Shown: positions 34,826-49,283, counted from the stretch's first letter. The stretch is DNA of 64,000 nt from Roseiarcus sp963783175 (GCA_963783175.1 CAWANG010000002.1:295204-359203); one strand, 5' to 3'. Program-made: numbers and translations. Notes: generated by a model not told the origin, from the sequence alone.

Positions 34826-35405
34826 TCCGGCGCACTCCTTAACAAACTCAACGCGAGAGGACATCGCCGTCCTCGATTCACGATTACGGACAGCGAGACG
34901 ATGCATGAGGAAGGTTTCTCTTTTCTTACGTCAGCTTCGGAAGGGTCAATCGGCCTGACTGACGAAGTCGACACGCGGTTTGGACAGACCCCGATAATTG
35001 ATGCGTGATTTTTGGCGTTAGCAGTTCCTTCACCCGGGTCGTTAACAATCGGGGCCGGCCGTCGAGCGCAAGGACGAAAAAAATCTTTGTGCTATTCAAC
35101 GGTGCCACATCGCCTTTCAGGCGATCGCCGAACCCCGAGTCGGATGAATCCATTAGCATTGTTAGTTAATGTGATGCGTTAATTTTGCTTTTGGCGAAAT
35201 ACGGTTTGTTATCAAATTGTTACTAATATCATACTGGACATGGAGAGGGGGCTTGCGCGAATGAATCAGGTTTTGTTAACCAATGGTGGTCAGTGTTCAA
35301 TTCGAATCAGCCTGAGGTCCGAATTTGCTCGCCGTCGAAGGTTGGGCACGGAAGCGATGTACTTAACCGCGGTCACGAAGCGAAGGGCGAGGCGGGGAGC
35401 CTAAC
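34826..35405. promoter_or_regulatory. Divergent fliJ-ctrA control region with GANTC sites
   Basis: A 580-base gap with lower GC than its surroundings. GAATC (CcrM methylation motif) occurs at 35263-35267 and 35304-35308, and GATTC at about 34873. Several TTAA half sites of the CtrA type lie at about 35040, 35165-35181 (TTAATGTGATGCGTTAA, spacer nine rather than the canonical seven), 35275 and 35364. In Caulobacter the ctrA promoters carry a GANTC site and CtrA sites, so methylation and autoregulation are plausible. Exact promoters are not resolved. Confidence 0.5.
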
Positions 35406-36108
35406 ATGCGGGTACTTTTGATCGAAGACGATACGGCGACCGCGCAGAGCATCGAGCTGATGTTGAAGTCGGAGAACTTCAACATCTATGTCACCGACCT
35501 CGGCGAGGAGGGCATCGACCTCGGCAAGCTCTATGATTACGACATCATCCTGCTCGACCTGAACCTGCCCGACATGTCCGGCTACGAGGTGCTCCGCTCG
35601 CTCCGGGTGACCAAGATCAAGACCCCCATACTCATTCTCTCCGGGATGGCGGGCATCGAGGACAAGGTCAAAGGGCTCGGGCCACGGCGCCGACGATTAC
35701 CTCACCAAGCCGTTCCACAAGGACGAACTTGTCGCCCGGATCCACGCCATCGTCCGCCGCTCGAAGGGACATGCGCAGTCGGTCATCATCACCGGCGACC
35801 TCACCGTCAATCTCGATCAAAAGACGGTCGAAGTCGACGGAGCGCGGGTGCATCTGACCGGCAAGGAATATCAGATGCTGGAGCTGCTCTCGCTCCGCAA
35901 GGGCACGACGCTCACCAAGGAGATGTTCCTCAACCATCTCTATGGCGGCATGGACGAGCCGGAGCTCAAGATCATCGACGTCTTCATCTGCAAATTGCGC
36001 AAGAAGCTCGCCACGGCGTCGAGCGGCCGCAACTACATCGAGACCGTATGGGGCCGCGGCTATGTTCTGCGCGAGCCCGCGCCGAGCGACGACCGCATTA
36101 CCGCTTGA
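35406..36108 (+). CDS. ctrA: Cell-cycle response regulator CtrA, frame-disrupted near 35680
   Basis: The alphaproteobacterial master cell-cycle regulator. The receiver domain has acidic IEDD and phospho-acceptor Asp51 (DIILLDLNLPDMSGYEVL). At codon 92 the frame is lost; the continuation GADDYLTKPFHKDEL and the whole winged-helix DNA-binding domain (VHLTGKEYQMLELLSLRKG, GGMDEPELKIIDVFICKLRK, IETVWGRGYVLRE) run in the next frame to 36108. Dropping one base of GGGC at 35679-35682 gives a normal protein of about 233 residues. CtrA is usually essential, so this is most likely a sequence error. Confidence 0.9.
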
Positions 36109-36198
36109 CGGAAATTCCGGGGCCGCGCCGAGCGTGCTTGGGAAGTCTTGGTCCGGAGACCAAAGGGCGCGCGCCGCCGCCGGATAGCGCGGCCAGGA

Positions 36199-36967
36199 TC
36201 AGGCTGGCGCGTGGATGACTTCCTCATCCGGCATGCCCCAGCAGAGATACCCCATGTCAAAGGCCATCAGCCCGAGCCCCTCGGTCTCGATCTCGCCGCG
36301 GCGGCCGTAGACCGCCCAGGGGCCGGGATCGCGGGCCAGCTTGTGTTCGCCGCCATAGAGGTAGGGTGGAAAGATCAGGCCCTCGCGGTGGACGTCCGCG
36401 CGGACCATCAGCGCCGTCCCGCCAACCGCATCGAGCCGCACCAAAGGGCCCTGGCCGCGCAGGTTCTCGAGCAACAGGCGGCCGTTGTCGCGCCAGCCGT
36501 TGCGGTCGAAGGTCGGACCGCCCGGGGTCAGCACGCAGTGCGGGTGGACGATGTCCTTGCCCGTCGCCAGCAGCCGGTCGATCAAGATCGGCCGCCGCGT
36601 CGATCACATCGACATCGAGCCAAAGCACCCAGTCCTCGTCGTCAAGCGCGCGAGACAAGAGGTGGTTGCGCGAACGGGCCAGCGCCGCGCGGCGCACGAG
36701 CTGGATCTCGGGCGCCCAGCGCGGCGTGCCGGGCGGGAGATGGAAGCCCATGTTCTGCTGCAACAGGCGACAGCGCCGGTAGCGTCGTCCCGCCTGAGCC
36801 AGCCGTGCGCGCAACGCCTCGAGCGTGCCGTCCCGGCTGTCGCTTTCCAGATAGGCGAGGGTGATCCGCGCACGCGGGTAGCGCAGGCGGTTGAGCAGGG
36901 CGAAATGCGTGTCGAGGTGCCGCGTCGCATCCTTGACCGGCACCGCGATCAGGATCCGCGGGCTCAT
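36199..36967 (-). CDS. Anp1-like glycosyltransferase, frame-disrupted near 36585
   Basis: A GT-A-type glycosyltransferase resembling the fungal Anp1/Mnn9 mannosyltransferase family. It opens MSPRILIAVPVKDATRHLDT, has LESDSRDGTLEALRARL, a metal-binding WLDVDVID, and after a shift of one base VHPHCVLTPGGPTFDRNGWR and GGTALMVRADVHREGLIF. Removing one T of CTTGATC (minus strand, 36584-36585) joins them into about 255 residues. Its start overlaps the stop of the upstream gene, or the two may be one fused protein. Sugar and acceptor unknown. Confidence 0.7.
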
Positions 36968-38205
36968 CCCACCTGGTCCAAGCGCGACCAACAGGCGGCC
37001 GCGTGACCGCTTCCGCGCCGAAGTCTTTGCGGATGCGGATGGAGGTGGCTTCGGCTTCGGCGCGGAATGGCGCCGGGTCGGCCGCAAATTCCCGCATCAG
37101 CGCAAAGGCCGCCGCGTCGTCGGGCTCAGGCCAGAAATGGCCGTCATCGAACCACTCATATCCGGAAAGGTTCTCGGCGGGCGTCATCCGGTGCGGCACC
37201 CGGCCGCGCCAATCGGCGCCGAGATAGTCGAGCGGCCCGCCATAGCCCACCGCGATCACCGGGCGGCCGTGCGTGGCCGCGTCGAACCCGCCAAGCCCGA
37301 AACCCTCGGACCGCGACAATGAAACAAAACAATGCCCGAGCGTATGCAGCCCGTCGATGAAATTGTCGGCCAGTTCGTCGTCGGCGATGACGGCGATGCG
37401 GGGCGGCGGCCGTCCGAGTTCGCCGGCGGCGCGAGCGATGATCGCCGCCGCCATGACGGCTTGCGCTGCGGTCGCGCACGGGAGACGCGGGATCATCGAA
37501 CAGGGTTTTGCGGCTGGTCTTGACGATGAGCGCAACTCGGTCCTCCTGCCGGAAGCTGCGCACGAAGCCGTCGATGAGCGGCGCAAGGCGTTTGCGCGGG
37601 GCCCAGGCGTTGATCGTGTAGAACACAGCGTCGTCCGGCTCGACGCCGAGGAATTTCGCAAGCCCGGCGAGGCGCGCGGGCGGCGGCGGCTGCAGCGTCT
37701 CGCGACAGAGATGCGGAACCACCGTTGCGGCTGGAATGCGCTCCGGCGCGGCGCGCAGCACCGCGCTGGTTATGCGCGGACGGCACGCAGAGATGGTCCA
37801 TGCGGGCGAGCGCCGGCAGCCATTTTTGCGGCAGCCTGTCGGTTTCCCAGGTGGTCATGCCGATATGGCGCACTCCGGTCATCGGGACTGAGGTGCTCAG
37901 GCCAGTAGCGCGGCAGAAGGTGGATAATGCGGACACGGGCGTCGACCGGCCGCGACGTCGCCTCGACCAGCGGCTTGAGACGGCTTTCGGCGCCGGCCAC
38001 GCCGCGGGCGATCAGGCTGGCGCGGCCGCGGCTGAGTTCGACGTTCCTGTTCGTCTGTCCGAAGCGCCCGGACTCGACGGCGCTCGTACGGGTAGGGCGT
38101 CCAATGGACCTCAAAACCCGCTTCGACCAGCAGGCGCACATACCCGACCGCGGCGATTCCGTAGCCCACGGCGTCGGCGTAGGAAACGTATTCGATCGCG
38201 CGCAT
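36965..38205 (-). CDS. Glycosyltransferase (GT-B type), several frame shifts
   Basis: Pieces in alternate frames line up into one GT-B-like glycosyltransferase of about 410 residues. It opens MRAIEYVSYADAVGYGIAAV, then GRFGQTNRNVELS, MTTWETDRLPQKWLPALARM, VFYTINAWAPRKRLAPLIDG, DDELADNFIDGLHTLGHCFV, and the nucleotide-sugar-binding SLSRSEGFGLGGFDAATHGR. Breaks near 38084, 37891, 37768 and 37488 are each fixed by deleting one base. The C-terminal reading frame near 37000 is unclear. Central in a four-gene minus-strand operon. Confidence 0.65.
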
Positions 38206-38216
38206 GCCACTCACGC

Positions 38217-38928
38217 TCAGACCGGCATCGTGCCATGATGGGTGGTGATGATGCTCGGATCGATCAGGACGTCGAACCCGAGCGTCCTGAGCCGGCGGCA
38301 GACCCAGTAATCCTCCGACAGATATTCGTTGGCCTGCACGCCGACGCGAAACACGTCGTAATGCACCGAGGTGTCGGTGTTGCCCATCAGCGTGCGTCAT
38401 GCGCGCATAGGTGCGTCCGTGGTCGATCGCGTCCTGCACGAGCGCGTCGCAGGCCGCGCGCGACAGCAGCAGGGCGGCGGTGCCGACATTCTCCACCTTC
38501 AGAAGCGAGCCGGCGACTCCGACGCAACGGCCGACATTCCACATGCGGTTGCCGTTCGCGTCGAAAGCCTTGAGCCCGACTGGCGCGCCGATCACCGGCG
38601 CCCGGGCCCTGAGCATTCGGATGAGTCCCGCTGCCGGCAGGTTCACATCGCCGTCGAGAAACAAGAGGTGCGTAAGCTCGCGGCGGACATGGAAGGTAGC
38701 CAGAATGGCGTTGCGCGCACGGGTGATCAGGCTTTCATTTCCGATCGTGTCGAGCTGGAACCGAATTCCCGCCCGATTGTAATCGAAGAGACACCGGAGG
38801 TAGTCGATATGCACCATGCCGCCATAGGCGGGCGTGCCGATCATGATATTGCACTCTGCAAGGATAGCCGCCGTGGCCGGGGCCGCCGACGCGGCGGAAT
38901 TGCGCGAAGATTTCGGCGTGCGGGTCAT
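38217..38928 (-). CDS. Glycosyltransferase-like protein, one frame shift near 38392
   Basis: A GT-A-like protein of about 236 residues. It has ECNIMIGTPAYGGMVHIDYL, NESLITRARNAILATF, THLLFLDGDVNLPAAGLIRM (DGD metal motif) and VIGAPVGLKAFDANGNRMWN. After the shift it continues LMGNTDTSVHYDVFRVG and LSEDYWVCRRLRTLGFDVLI, ending at 38217. Removing one base near 38392 restores it. The start overlaps the previous stop as ATGA, so translation is coupled. Confidence 0.68.
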
Positions 38929-39728
38929 GCCAGCTTTTCCATCGGGCGGTGCATGTCCGGGTTGCCCGCGAGTTGCAGCGTGACTTCGCACATCCGGCGC
39001 AGGGCCTCATCGGGCATCGCGCGGAGTTGTTGGAGCAATGCGAGATTGTTGCGGTAATGGGGGTCCGCGATGCTCCTCTTTACCCTCCGGTGCGCCAGGT
39101 GAAAGCCGGGGCTGTCCTTCAGCATCACCCCGCGCAGGCCGGCCCGTCTGACCTTGAGGTCCATTGCGTCGTCCTCGCAGCCCCAATCGAGAAACCGTTC
39201 ATCCCAGCCGCCGAGCAACGCCACGGACTGACGCTGAAACAGAACGAGCCCGCTGCACATCGGCACGAATTCGCCGATTTCCGCGCGGTCGATCGCGCCG
39301 GCGCCGAAGCTCGGATCGCCAAGACAGGAAAGGTCGGCGCGCAGAATGTCAGAGTCGGCCTCGTCGAGATCGAGGGCCTTCGAAAACGCCCGCACTACCG
39401 GGGCGCCGGACCGCGCCGCAACGATCGCCGCCTGCAATCCCCGGCAGAGCACGTCGGCGTCGCCAAAGGCAAGCAGGGAGCCCCGGCTGGCGCGGACGCC
39501 GACATTGAAGCCCCAACTTTTGTTGAACGGGCCGGGATTATAGGCGAACAGGCTGAGGAGGTTGGGGAAAGACGCGAGGTCCCCGAGGGTCGGCGCCACG
39601 TCTTGCTCGACCACGATCACTTGGGCGAGCGGCTGAAGTCTGAGCCAGGCCAGCACCGCCTCCAGATTGGCCCGGCGCGCTGGATCGTCCGTTGCGCGAT
39701 AGGTTATGATGTAGGACGTCGCATGCAA
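38925..39728 (-). CDS. Glycosyltransferase family 2 / galactosyltransferase-like protein
   Basis: A 267-residue intact glycosyltransferase. It opens SYIITYRATDDPARRANLEA and has VIVVEQDVAPTLG, the nucleotide-sugar site GFNVGVRASRGSLLAFGDAD, and the later LLGGWDERFLDWGCEDDAMD, which is the galactosyltransferase C-terminal motif. The start is TTG 39728, supported by the ribosome binding site GGGAGGGG six bases before it. It is the first gene of the minus-strand glycosyltransferase operon. Confidence 0.82.
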   Translation of the reverse strand: MHATSYIITYRATDDPARRANLEAVLAWLRLQPLAQVIVVEQDVAPTLGDLASFPNLLSLFAYNPGPFNKSWGFNVGVRASRGSLLAFGDADVLCRGLQAAIVAARSGAPVVRAFSKALDLDEADSDILRADLSCLGDPSFGAGAIDRAEIGEFVPMCSGLVLFQRQSVALLGGWDERFLDWGCEDDAMDLKVRRAGLRGVMLKDSPGFHLAHRRVKRSIADPHYRNNLALLQQLRAMPDEALRRMCEVTLQLAGNPDMHRPMEKLA

Positions 39729-39766
39729 ACCGTGCCCCTCCCTCGCGCTCGCAGATCGGATCGCGA

Positions 39767-40654
39767 ATGATCAGCTGCCTTTGTATCACGCGTGGCGATC
39801 GTCCCGGCCTGCTGTCCGAGGCGGTGTCTGATTTTATCCGGCAGACGTTCCCGGACCGCGAACTGGTGATCCTTCATGACGGCGATGAGACGGTCCACGC
39901 GCGAGTCGGCGCGATTGTAGCCGCGCACGCGGGCGCGTCCATCCGCGTCGAACGCACGGAGCCCGGGCCGAGACTTGGAGAATTGCGCAACGTCGCAGTC
40001 GCGCGGGCGCGCGGCGAATGGATTTGTCAGTGGGATGACGATGACCGCTATCACCCCGAGCGCCTCCGGCTGCAATGGGAGCACGCGCAATCCGAGCAGG
40101 CGGCTGTGAACTATCTGGTCGACCAGCTGCACTGGTTTGGACCCGACAACACTCTGTTCTGGGACGACTGGAGCGGTGAGTTCTATCCGATGAACGTCAT
40201 TCAAGGGACGATCCTGGCGCGCCGCGACGTTATGCCGCCTTACCCTGATATCGGCCGGGGCGAGGATACGCTGCAGACCCATGCGCTGCTTCGCGCGGAA
40301 GCCTCGAACGCCTTTCGGGTTTCGCGCCTCCGCGGCATGGGTTGGTGCTATATCTACAGATACCACGGAGGCAACGTCTGGGACGCAGCGCATCACCACG
40401 CGATTTCCGCGGCCAAGCGTCTTGATCAGGCCCGCCTCTTACCGCGTTTGGCCCTGCTACGGAACCGTCTGAAGGACTACTGGCCCGAATTGCCCTCGAT
40501 GCGGGCGCCCGTAGGGACCCGCTTCGAATACGTCACCCCCAACGCGCCCGACCGCCCGACGGGCACGCCGGAGCGCGACGCTCAGGCGGCCTTCTTTTTG
40601 CGCCGGACCTCGCGCGCCGCCGACGGCTCGGGCGTGGACGTCCAGATCGCATAG
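39767..40654 (+). CDS. Glycosyltransferase family 2
   Basis: A 295-residue GT-A enzyme. It opens ISCLCITRGDRPGLLSEAVS, then RELVILHDGDETVHARVGA, GELRNVAVARARGEWICQWD with the metal-binding DDDD of WDDDDRYHPERL, and GRGEDTLQTHALL as the catalytic ED. All family motifs are intact. It diverges from the preceding operon with 38 bases between starts, and its 3' end overlaps the opposite-strand repeat gene by 73 bases. Product likely a surface glycan. Confidence 0.87.
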   Translation: MISCLCITRGDRPGLLSEAVSDFIRQTFPDRELVILHDGDETVHARVGAIVAAHAGASIRVERTEPGPRLGELRNVAVARARGEWICQWDDDDRYHPERLRLQWEHAQSEQAAVNYLVDQLHWFGPDNTLFWDDWSGEFYPMNVIQGTILARRDVMPPYPDIGRGEDTLQTHALLRAEASNAFRVSRLRGMGWCYIYRYHGGNVWDAAHHHAISAAKRLDQARLLPRLALLRNRLKDYWPELPSMRAPVGTRFEYVTPNAPDRPTGTPERDAQAAFFLRRTSRAADGSGVDVQIA

Positions 40655-40929
40655 TCGCCAGATCCATCGCCGAAAAGCACCGGCAGGACAGGCGCCAGCG
40701 ACTCTAAATATTCAATTGCGCCGGAATTCGCTGGGCCTTCCCCACCGAGCGCCACTGGCCCAACAGGCGAAAACGAGTTGAGATATTCTATGGCGCCAGC
40801 ATTCGCTGGCCCTTCCCCCCCGAACGCCACTGGCCCAACAGGCGCAAACCACTCCAAATATTCCGTGGCAGCCATGTTCGATGGGCCTTCCCCGCCGAAC
40901 GCCATTATCTTCGCTGATCCTCGTGCCAT
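40582..40929 (-). CDS. Protein of three 25-residue tandem repeats
   Basis: A 115-residue protein starting MARGSAKIMA after the ribosome binding site GGAG eight bases upstream. It consists of three 25-residue repeats with the consensus GGEGPANAGAIEYL, then hydrophobic and Pro-rich (FSPVGPVA), followed by a charged tail (REVRRKKKAA). No signal peptide or cysteine. I do not recognise it. Lying at the end of a glycosyltransferase cluster, it could be a modified peptide or an adaptor, but this is speculation. It overlaps the 3' end of the convergent glycosyltransferase gene. Confidence 0.55.
   Translation of the reverse strand: MARGSAKIMAFGGEGPSNMAATEYLEWFAPVGPVAFGGEGPANAGAIEYLNSFSPVGPVALGGEGPANSGAIEYLESLAPVLPVLFGDGSGDYAIWTSTPEPSAAREVRRKKKAA
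40700..40925. repeat. Three 75-bp tandem repeats
   Basis: The unit is exactly 75 bases, with equivalent points at 40726, 40801 and 40876, and codes for the three 25-residue repeats of the minus-strand gene. The copies have diverged at many positions but not in length, suggesting selection on the protein rather than recent slippage. Confidence 0.75.
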
Positions 40930-41447
40930 TTCGATTCTCCGCCCGCTAAATGCCTGTGCCCACGATCGTCTTCGGTCTCACCGTCCCGTTCCGGTAAAAC
41001 CGATTCGAAAACCAACATTCCTAGATTTGCCCGGCCCCGAAATTCGTTCGGTCAACCGCCCCTTTTATGCCGCTTCTCTCGGGTGGAGGCCCATCATTCT
41101 CATGGACCGCCATCTCTCCTCATACCGCAACGTCGGATGTGCCCCCACGGCTTCGATGGTGATTCTTCGAGAATTGGCTTTACCTTAACCAGGCGCAATT
41201 GAGAAGACAAATGTCGAGAATGTGGCAGACTTCGGTCAAGGCGCCGTTGATGGCGCTCCCTCGGCCAATTGAGGCTTAGTTCCGCGCGCCGGGCTAGGGC
41301 GCTCCTGTTCCGCGGCCAAACGGACAGTGGCGACAGAGCGCGCCGCCCGGCAGCGCCGCCTAAATCTCGCCATAAGGACACGAAGAGAAAATCGCCCGCG
41401 CCTTTTCTTGCGAAAACTAGAAATCGTGAACGCCCGCGGCGAACGAT
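40930..41447. other. Non-coding gap between repeat gene and gltD
   Basis: About 520 bases with no credible gene. It is slightly more AT-rich in the first part (TTCCGGTAAAACCGATTCGAAAAC) and may carry the promoter of the minus-strand repeat gene. The rest is GC-rich with short inverted repeats. A start-like TTTACCTTAACC lies at 41180. No RNA gene recognised. Confidence 0.4.
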
Positions 41448-42866
41448 TTAGCGCGGCAGAACCGTCTCGCCCATGAGCGCTGCGTCGACCGCCGCTGCGC
41501 ACTGACGGCCTTCGCGGATCGCCCAGACGACGAGCGACTGGCCGCGCCGCATGTCGCCGCAGGCATAGACCTTCGCGCGGGAGGAGGCGTAGCGGGTGGT
41601 GTCGGCTTCGACGTTGCCGCGCTTGTCCAGGGTGACGCCGAGCTCGCTCAGCAGCCCTTCCTTGACCGGCGAGACGAAGCCCATCGCCAACAGCACGAGG
41701 TCGGCCTTGAGCGTGAACTCCGACCCCTCGATCGGCTTCATCCTTTCGTCGAGGCGGGCGCATTTGAGCCCGGTGACGACGCCATTCTCGCCCTCGAAGG
41801 CGGTCGTCGTGACCGCGAAATCGCGTTCGGCGCCCTCCTCGTGGCTCGACGAGGTGCGCAGCTTCAGCGGCCAGTTCGGCCAGGTAAGGAGCTTATCCTC
41901 CGCCTTTGGCGGCATCGGCATGATCTCGAGCTGCGTGACTTTGAGCGCCCCCTGCCGGATCGACGTGCCGATGCAGTCGGAGCCGGTGTCGCCGCCGCCG
42001 ATCACCACGACGTGCTTGGCATTGGCGAGGATCGGTTCGTTGGTCCCGACCGGCTCGCCGGACACGCGCCGATTCTGCTGCGGCAGGAAGTCCATCGCAA
42101 AGTGGACGCCGGCCAGATCGCGTCCTGGAGCCGGGAGATCGCGCGAGGCCTCGGCGCCGCCGGCAAGCGCGATCGCGTCATGCGAGTCGAGAAGGCGCTC
42201 GGCGCTGATCGTGACGCCGACATGAGCGTTATAGTGGAAGACAACGCCTTCCGCCGCCATCTGCTCGATGCGGCGGTCGACATGGCGTTTCTCGAGCTTG
42301 AAGTCGGGAATGCCGTAGCGCAACAACCCGCCCGCCTTGCCGTTCTTCTCATAGACGTGGACGTCATGGCCGGCGCGCGCGAGCTGCTGGGCGCAGGCGA
42401 GACCGGCCGGACCCGACCCGATGACGGCGATTTTCTTGCCGGTCCGGCGATCGGCCGGCTCCGGCTTCACCCAACCTTCCTCGAAGGCGCGGTCGATGAT
42501 TGCGCATTCGATGGTCTTGATGGTCACCGGCGCATCCTGGATGTTGAGGGTGCACGACGCCTCGCACGGCGCAGGGCAAATGCGGCCGGTGAATTCCGGG
42601 AAGTTGTTGGTCGAAAGCAGATTGCGCGCGGCCTCCCGCCAATCGCCGCGATAGGCGAGATCGTTCCAGTCCGGGATCTGATTGTTGACCGGACAGCCAA
42701 TGTGACAATAGGGGATGCCGCAATTCATGCAGCGCGCTGCCTGATTGCGGGTCGCCTCCTCGCTCAGCGGGAGCACGAACTCGCGATAATGGCGGATTCT
42801 GTCGGAGGCCGGCGCGTAGCGCCGGTCCGCGCGATCGATCTCCAGAAACCCCGTGACCTTACCCAT
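41448..42866 (-). CDS. gltD: Glutamate synthase subunit beta
   Basis: The 472-residue NADPH-oxidising small subunit of glutamate synthase. Two cysteine clusters bind the iron-sulfur centres: C46, C49, C54, C58 (CMNCGIPYCHIGC) and CPAPCEASC near residue 97. Rossmann folds GSGPAGLACAQQLARAG and VIGGGDTGSDCIG bind FAD and NADPH. It passes electrons to GltB. It lies 198 bases downstream of gltB on the same strand. Confidence 0.95.
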   Translation of the reverse strand: MGKVTGFLEIDRADRRYAPASDRIRHYREFVLPLSEEATRNQAARCMNCGIPYCHIGCPVNNQIPDWNDLAYRGDWREAARNLLSTNNFPEFTGRICPAPCEASCTLNIQDAPVTIKTIECAIIDRAFEEGWVKPEPADRRTGKKIAVIGSGPAGLACAQQLARAGHDVHVYEKNGKAGGLLRYGIPDFKLEKRHVDRRIEQMAAEGVVFHYNAHVGVTISAERLLDSHDAIALAGGAEASRDLPAPGRDLAGVHFAMDFLPQQNRRVSGEPVGTNEPILANAKHVVVIGGGDTGSDCIGTSIRQGALKVTQLEIMPMPPKAEDKLLTWPNWPLKLRTSSSHEEGAERDFAVTTTAFEGENGVVTGLKCARLDERMKPIEGSEFTLKADLVLLAMGFVSPVKEGLLSELGVTLDKRGNVEADTTRYASSRAKVYACGDMRRGQSLVVWAIREGRQCAAAVDAALMGETVLPR

Positions 42867-43064
42867 GCTGCTACCCTTGAGCCGCGTCGCCGCTCTAAAA
42901 TTCCGGCCGCCCGGCTCCGGCCCGCTTCAATACGGCGCCAACATTATCTTGCAAGAACTTTGCCGGCCCGCGCGCGAAGGCGACCAACAATGGACGCCGC
43001 CGCCCGATTGGTCGGCGCGTCGCGCGGGTACGAACGGCCCTTGCGCGGCTGGGTTCGGGCTCCC

Positions 43065-47771
<4,707 letters not shown>

Positions 47772-48140
47772 CTCTCCGCTCCCCACGCAGTCGCGGTCTT
47801 TGTGCGACTGTCATTCCAAATTTTTGAGGCGTATCATGGACAAAGGCGGCTGCGTAGCGCGCAGCTCGAGGGCGTTACGCGTCGGATTTTTTCCGATCCG
47901 TCTTTGTCGTTCGATCCGACAACGCTCGAGCCCCGCTGTTCCGCCGGCGCCGAAGCTTTAGCCTCGCCGCACAAGAAATGGTCAGCACAACTGTCCTATT
48001 GTCCGACCATGACAGAAATGGATCGTCGACACAAGCGGTCGGCGCGCAATTTTTTGCCGCCTCGGACCGGCGCGACCGCGAATTGCCATGGGGGCCCGAA
48101 TGGACGCAAATTGTCCGCTCGAAAAGCGACGGGAGCGAGC
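47772..48140. other. Non-coding gap between gltB and threonine aldolase
   Basis: About 370 bases. It holds the divergent control regions of gltB and the aldolase gene. A T-rich patch (GGATTTTTTCC) is near 47882 and TTTTTTG near 48051. No convincing promoter or RNA can be fixed by eye. Confidence 0.35.
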
Positions 48141-49223
48141 ATGAATTTCGCCAGCGACAACGGGGCCGGCGTGGCGCCGGAGATTCTGGAAGCGATCCTC
48201 GCCTCATCGCGCGTCAACGCGCCTGCGTACGGCGCGGACGACTATACCGCGAAGGCGCAAGCGCGCTTGAGCGACGTGTTCGAGACCAACGTCGCCGCCT
48301 TCCTGGTGGCGACGGGCACGGCGGCGAACGCTCTTGCGCTTGCGGCGTTGGTCAAGCCCTGGGACGCGGTGTTCTGCCACGAGGAGGCCCATATCCACGA
48401 TGACGAATGCGGCGCGCCGGAACTCTTCACCGGCGGAGCCAAGCTGGTCGGGATTGCGGGGGAGGGCGGCAAAGTCACCCCCCACGGACTGCGGGAGGCG
48501 CTGGAGCGGTTTCCCCGCGGGCTCGTCAAGTCGTCGCAACCGGGCGCCCTGTCGTTGTCCCAGGCCACGGAAGCGGGGACCGTTTATAGCGTGAGCGAAG
48601 TCTCGGAACTCAGTTCTATCGCTCGCCGGAACGGGATTGGCGTGCATATGGACGGCGCCCGCTTCGCCAATGCGCTGGTTTCCGCGAAGGCGACGCCGGC
48701 CGAGATGACGTGGCGGGCCGGGGTTGACATTCTCACGCTCGGGGCGACCAAAAACGGCGCGCTCGCCTGCGAAGCGGTCGTGTTTTTCGATTCGGCCCGG
48801 GCGGCGAATTTTGCTTTTCAGCGCAAGCGCGGAGGCCAGACGCTGTCCAAGGGTCGCTTCCTCGGCGCGCAGATGGAGGCCTATCTCGCCGACGGGCTTT
48901 GGTTGCGGCTGGCCGAGCGGGCCAACGGTTCTGCACGCCGGCTTGCGCGCGGCCTTGCGGCGACGCCCGGGGTGCGGATCGCGTGGCCCACCGAGGCTAA
49001 CGAAGTCTTTGTGGTAGCGCCGAACGCGTTGGTCGAGCGATGGCGCAGGGCCGGCGCGCAGCTCCACGACTGGATCACGCGATCGCTCGCGCCGGAGCAC
49101 TCGCCGCGGACCGGCGAAACGCTGGTGCGGCTGGTGACGTCGTTCGAAACCGCATCAAGCGAAATTGACCGCCTCATCGGCGTTTGCGCCGGCGTCGCGG
49201 TCTCCGCCCCCGCGACGCCGTAA
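48141..49223 (+). CDS. Low-specificity L-threonine aldolase family protein
   Basis: A 360-residue PLP enzyme of fold type I, converting threonine and related beta-hydroxy amino acids to glycine and an aldehyde. The pyridine-nitrogen Asp171 is in VHMDGARFANALV and the PLP Lys204 is in LTLGATKNGAL. NFASDNGAGVAPEI at the N-terminus is typical. ATG 48141 is chosen within a longer open frame because family similarity begins there and GGGAGCGAGC precedes it. Confidence 0.9.
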   Translation: MNFASDNGAGVAPEILEAILASSRVNAPAYGADDYTAKAQARLSDVFETNVAAFLVATGTAANALALAALVKPWDAVFCHEEAHIHDDECGAPELFTGGAKLVGIAGEGGKVTPHGLREALERFPRGLVKSSQPGALSLSQATEAGTVYSVSEVSELSSIARRNGIGVHMDGARFANALVSAKATPAEMTWRAGVDILTLGATKNGALACEAVVFFDSARAANFAFQRKRGGQTLSKGRFLGAQMEAYLADGLWLRLAERANGSARRLARGLAATPGVRIAWPTEANEVFVVAPNALVERWRRAGAQLHDWITRSLAPEHSPRTGETLVRLVTSFETASSEIDRLIGVCAGVAVSAPATP

Positions 49224-49283
49224 CCGCGCCGCATTTGTTGGCGCAGATCGGCCGCACGGAAGAAGCCTAGGGAGCGAGGAACG

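Noticed and set aside
34926..35159. Minus-strand 77-codon frame upstream of ctrA
   Set aside because: Lies in the control region with GANTC sites; no ribosome binding site and no recognisable composition.
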